DNA from: Gnetum montanum
Lineage: Eukaryota; Streptophyta; Gnetopsida; Gnetales; Gnetaceae
Length of the DNA stretch: 63,524 bases
Assembly (NCBI GenBank): GCA_015680685.1
Contig: MNCI01020885.1
Coordinates: forward strand, 66,782-130,305
Direction of reading: 5' to 3'
Below are positions 59,001-63,524 of this stretch, piece by piece. A program made the position numbers and the translations under genes. The first letter of the stretch is position 1. The number at the start of each line of letters is the position of its first letter. The notes under the pieces are model-generated. The model made no database searches. It was given only the letters and a program-made list of their open reading frames with translations, and was not told where the DNA came from.

Positions 59001-61426
59001 TTTTTGCGAGAGTTTGTCTAGGCTTTTGGTTCTGAAGAAGGGTCTTCTCTTTTTACAGTTGTCAGAACCATTAGCAGGTTGAATATTTACAGCTCTCATA
59101 GCGTGACGTTGTTGCAGTTGGGTAGGAAGTTCCCCTTGCATTGTTGAGCAGGAGGTGTTATGAGAACTACTTGTGGAAGAGGTGCGAATGGATTTGGAGG
59201 ATGGTGTGGGTATAGAGTGTCTCCCAAAGGAGAAGGAGTCCTTCTAAAGTACTCCCGAACTTGGTAGTGACGGTGGGGAGTTGTGTGACTCATAGAGTCA
59301 CTTGGAGAAATCAGCTACTACACATAATATTCATAAGGGTTAAGCTGCCAGTAAGGGTATTGATGTTTTGGCGATGGCATCCCCCATGACTGTGGGTATT
59401 GCCACTGCTGATGCTGTCTGATGGGTTGTGGTGGAGTTCCACTTGGATAATATGTTAAGGGTTGGTGGAACTGCCTTGGGTTACCTTGTGGATAAGGTAA
59501 CCTACAGGGTGTTTATCGTTGGTTGAGTCTTGGATTAAGCGCATACACCCCAGACTCCTGTAGATGTGAGATAATTAAACAAAATCCCTTAGGATGGTCA
59601 TATTGGTAGATCTCACATCCATCATAATCGTCTATGTCAGAGTCCATGGCCACATCAGAGTTAGTGATTTTCCCCTTACCCTTGTTATGTGCAAGGTCTA
59701 AATTTCTCCACTTTGTCTTACCTTTGTCACTACTTTGTTCTACCTTAGACTCTTCTACAATTTTTAAGATAGTTTCAATCTTAGAGTCTAAGGAACTCCA
59801 TACATCATCTACCTTAGCCACTATTTCTGTTATGAGCTTTTGAAGTGGCAAGGTCTTTCTGTTCACCAACTCTTCAATTGGTGACTCATCCTCTTCATCA
59901 CAAAATTTCACTCCCTTTTTTCAAAGAGAGGGATCACGGTTGTATTCTTCCGCACATTCCCTTTTTTGTAGCTCACCTTCTTCTTTTGCTACTTGCTCCA
60001 ACAAGCAATGTACTTCATGGGCTCTAAGTTGTGAGAGTCTCCCTTGGGCATAAGTCCCAAGGGTTCTTCTAGTTTCATGCCTTAGCCCATCCATGATGTG
60101 GCAAAGTTGATCCCGCTGAGTGTACCCATGGCTCAGGCAACGATGTAACAATGTGTAGTAGCGATTCATGGTAGCATCCAAGGGTTCATGAGTACCTTGC
60201 TTCGAGCCTTGGATCTACTTACACAAATTGGACACTCTGGAGTACATCTGATACTTATCGTTGAATAGTTCTAGCATCGTACTCCACCTCCTGATGGTTT
60301 CTGATGCTAAGGATCGGTACCAACTCTCTACTTCTTTGGTGAGTGTCCTTGGGAACAACTTAAGTTTTTGCCACTCATTTTCTATATTCTGCAAGGCACA
60401 GGCATCATGGAATGCCTGTAAATGATTTTGTGGATCTATGTCGTATCCCCCTTCAAATCATGGGATATTGTTCATGTCTAAACGTTTGATCCAACTATCT
60501 TTTAAATGCCTTGTGGGAATCCTAACTACCTCTGTTATGTCAAGCATACTTCGGGTTGCGAGTAGGGGCTCATCATGATCATCTCTTTCATGATGCCTGT
60601 GATGTCTGTGTTGTTCCCTACTCTCCCTACATCCTTTCCCTTGTCCTCTCTCTCGACTTTCCCATTGAGGTCTCTCGTTTTTTCTACCTTTATCCTCTTT
60701 GTTGTGTTCATGATAGCTGCACCCAGATGTGGAAGGAGAGGGTGAGTGATGTGAAGAAGGGGCAGAAGAAGGGGAACCATTGCCATGATGATGCTTCTTA
60801 CCTTCTCTTCAGCTACTATAGCCCCGATCGTGGTGACGATCTAAGTGCTCGTCCTTAGCATGAGTGGTTATTTTCTCTATGAATAGTTAGTGCTCACGAG
60901 CATCAGAACCATGGTTATGTATCATTGATCGTAGCTTATGATACCCTACCTCCTCACCATTGTTAGGAGGGGGAAGATCATTTGCTAAAGAACCTGTTAT
61001 AAGGGGTTCCTCATCTCCTATTTCACTAAGGACATGCAGACCTTTTCCCTTAAAATGTGTATGTTGGCTCTCTTGCCTTGAGTCCCTCATACGTTGTGCT
61101 TCTATGGGATGATAATCCCTCATATCAAAGTCTTTCACAATGTATTTAGCATATAATTTAGTCATGCCAATCTGTGCCAAGGAACTGAAAAGAATGTGAG
61201 AGACTGATCGATTAGGGGGTAACACGATGTTACCTTGCAAATCTCTCCATCGCAGTTGTTCGTCTTGATTGAGGATAAAGGTAAAGTTTGGAATATACTC
61301 ATAGGGATGAGTATAAACTATCTTGTATTGTTTAGGACTTGGCTGATTTTGGCTATGTGTTTTATGTTGTCGATTGTCTCATATATGGTCCTTAGGTGGT
61401 GAGTTGCTCTTATGAGAAGAAGACAT
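59000..61426 (-). pseudogene. gag of copy B
   Basis: ATG at 61426 (MSSSHKSNSPPKDH), one in-frame TGA at codon 16, then long frames 60887-61240 (MQGNIVLPPNRSV...), 59921-60181 (HIMDGLRHETRRTLGTYAQG) and 59513-59911. The last holds the knuckle-like CEIYQYDHPKGFC, which has lost the second Cys seen in A and W. Proline-rich end at 59096-59293. Better preserved than A but still frameshifted. Confidence 0.78.
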
Positions 61427-61552
61427 TGTTATTGGTGTGCTAAATTTACCGTTATATAATAATTTTTTTTCTTGATTAACCCAAAGGTTTGTTTAGGCTC
61501 CTAATGATGTGAGTGATATCTTTTATGTTCTATTTAGCACACAAACACTTAG

Positions 61553-61570
61553 TCCCTGGTAATGGTGCCA
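61553..61570 (-). promoter_or_regulatory. Primer-binding site of copy B (tRNA-Asp type)
   Basis: Minus strand TGGCACCATTACCAGGGA, one base from the LTR. All four differences from the tRNA-Asp-complementary TGGCGCCGTTGCCGGGGA are G-to-A. Confidence 0.85.
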
Positions 61571-61571
61571 A

Positions 61572-62638
61572 TGATGAGTGGCGAGGTACCCCTACACTCA
61601 ACCATACGAAACAAGCGTAGCACACACGATCCAGTCGAACTCCGCAGACTAAGTGCCTACACACCCCATGGAACACTTGGGGTTAATCATTTGTTGTCTT
61701 CCTAGACTTACTTGTGGTTGTCACGGTGTATGGTTAAGTAAGTCTGAGGTATATGATTTTTATATCTTTTTATGTTTTATGTCTTCTATGCTAAAGGGTG
61801 AAGGGTTGAGAAACTAAGTACTAACTCTAACTAATGAACTAAGTCTAAATTACCTAGCNTATTTTTCGGTTTATCTCCTAAGCTATGAGGATGAAGGGTT
61901 GAAAAACTAACTAATTCTAACTACAACACTAAGTCCTAGTGTTAGCATCCGTTCCCACTTACCGTACATACCCTGAACTGTGCAACTGTGGCTACCAAAC
62001 GCTAATTGTTACTGGGATCACCACACGTAACGCACGTGCTTGAAGCGATTGTACTGAGGCACTTAACTAACCTATGTGTGACAAGCAGCTAATTCCTTGA
62101 CTAGCCGTACACATCCGTAGATGCTCGTAATCAAGTCGTACTTGTCCCATGCTCTAGGAGGAAAGGGTTGAGAGAATCTATTCGCGATGAGTAGCTGATT
62201 CCTTGGCTAGCCGTACACGTTCGTCAACACTCGTAACCAAGTCATACTCATGCTGCGTTACTAGGAAAGCAGTAAATAACATTAATTAAACCTATCCATG
62301 CACTGCAAGGTTTATCCGCAAAGCTCGTCTTTATTGTTGTACACAACTTGTGTTCAGGTACAAAGCTGCTTGAATAAAGAACTGTTCACTTGGGGGACTC
62401 CTACTGCGGGCACATGGAAAATATTCTATCTCTGGGGTGATCAATCTACCAAAGCTTCGCTACTCTATGCCTATATGATGGAAATGAGGGGAGTGCCACC
62501 TATTATTTATAGATATGACGACGGACCGCGATATCACGTACACGATATCGCGTATGCAATATCGCAGGGGATGTGATATCATGGCGGACGTGATATCGCG
62601 TATGCGATATCACAGCCTGTGCAATTCGTGTCTCATCA
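61572..62638 (-). repeat. LTR shared by copies B and C
   Basis: 1067 bp, TGATGAG...CTCATCA. On the low side it has the B primer site. On the high side it has a polypurine-tract-like sequence and internal 3' sequence of another family member rather than unrelated flank. TATA box on the minus strand at 62504-62511. GATATC/GCG palindromic repeats at 62522-62612. One N at 61859. Confidence 0.85.
62504..62511 (-). promoter_or_regulatory. TATA box of B/C LTR
   Basis: TATAAATA on the minus strand, same position as in copy A. Confidence 0.55.
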
Positions 62639-63524
62639 TACCCCCATGACTAAATGAAAAATCATCCTCGAGTTCCTTACAATAAGATCAGGTAGGTATG
62701 GGATTATTGAGGGAAATGGAACTAATGGAATGACATGTGAATGGTTCATTATTACAAGACTTGACAAGACTGGTGTTCATGACAACAAGGGTAAACACCT
62801 TATTATAATGACATCAGGCCACACTTGATAGCTGAGAGAAAAGATGAGAGAGAATAGAAGAGAAGAAGAGAGAAGAGTCTTGTTGCTACCAACGTCTAGA
62901 TTGCGCCTTCCGTTGTCCATCCATAAGCGCATTATCAATCTTGCTCCTTGCATAGCTACTTCAGTTCTACTCTATTCCAAGTGGTTGCTCCAGATCCATC
63001 CATTGTTGTATGATTTCCATCTGCACACACAACACAATCATATATTAGCAAGGGTAATTAAATCATTAATTAAATAATACCTTGCTTCGGTGTAAATCCA
63101 TTGGCTAGGTTGTGGTATGATTGATATGGACTTGGGAAGATGTAGATGATGACTACCGAAGGTGTAGGAATTAGGAAGAGAAATGAAAAAATTTGGGGCT
63201 TAGGAGAAAAATCGAAAAATCAGGCCCCGTATCCCCATGACTAATCACGAACCTCCGGTAGCGTTAGAATGGAGAAAGAAAAGGAGTAAGAAAGATAGGT
63301 AAAAAAGGACAACTATAGCATCAATGAAGTGGATGTTAAGATGGAAATGAACAAAAATAAAATTAATTGCAAAATGTTAAGGAAAAGAAGTTAACTAATG
63401 TTCCAAATAGGAATGTCAGTGGGTCCTCCCCAAAGCAGGCTCATGCCCTTAATGCCCTGACAATCCCACATTCAAAGAGTCCATAGGCTCTGGGAATGTC
63501 CTTTGGAACAAGAGTTAAAGTCTT
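62639..63524 (-). mobile_element. Element C: 3' internal region, cut by the window end
   Basis: 62639-62790 aligns with W at 6014-6200, directly next to the W 3' LTR. 63420-63510 aligns with W at 12850-12925 (shared TTAATGCCCT...AAGAGTCCATAGG). The 3.6 kb between these points in W is only 0.6 kb here, so C lacks the extra ORF. GA-rich tract at 62835-62880. No coding frame. Confidence 0.7.

Larger units (their letters stand above)
57366..62638 (-). mobile_element. Copy B: non-autonomous Athila-like element, sibling of A
   Basis: Minus strand: LTR (61572-62638), tRNA-Asp primer site, gag from 61426, protease, then a tail with no RT to integrase. 57680-62638 aligns with copy A. 57366-57680 extends the tail and aligns with W on both sides of the Z insertion. 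The 3' LTR is missing; the element ends against the CpG-rich block. Confidence 0.82.

Overview
The window looks like intergenic heterochromatin from a large-genome land plant. It is AT-rich and I could support no intact host gene. Almost everything recognisable is a decayed LTR retrotransposon. Gag, protease, reverse transcriptase (RT), RNase H and integrase pieces are broken by stops that are mostly TAG, TAA or TGA where Gln, Arg or Trp codons are expected. That pattern fits deamination of methylated cytosine. I cannot name the species; a conifer-like or other giant plant genome would fit. Single N bases occur at 17424, 54108 and 61859.

Layout. (1) 1-4939: copy A, a minus-strand Athila-like derivative that keeps only gag, protease and one LTR. 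(2) 5405-51733: element W, a minus-strand Athila-like Ty3/gypsy element with a tRNA-Asp-type primer site. It is split by nested insertions: a 3.0-kb solo LTR (6224-9232, target duplication GTTCC), a 1.0-kb solo LTR in the opposite orientation (47913-48914, duplication TGGAG), and element Z. (3) 13562-43336: element Z, a Tat-like element with 2.9-kb LTRs and target duplication GATTC, inserted into W. (4) 17899-35204: element X, a 17.3-kb Tat-like element inserted into the integrase of Z (duplication GTAAC/ATAAC). (5) 51734-54879: the 3' part of a plus-strand relative of W. (6) 54880-56230: a plus-strand copia pol fragment. (7) 56450-57365: an unassigned CpG-rich block. (8) 57366-62638: copy B, a sibling of A. 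(9) 62639-63524: the 3' end of a third member, C, that shares one LTR with B.

The inferred order is W first, then Z into W, then X into Z. The solo LTRs entered W separately.

Most notable points. X carries, on the strand opposite to its gag-pol, a coding region of about 1000 codons interrupted by seven candidate introns of about 86-215 bp. Splicing keeps the reading frame at four of the junctions. Z has an RNase H of the archaeal/dual type upstream of RT, in addition to the usual one downstream. X has two minisatellite arrays whose ~30-bp units form the same 4-bp stem and 6-nt loop with different, compensating stem sequences. In three LTR families, palindrome clusters lie upstream of the TATA box.
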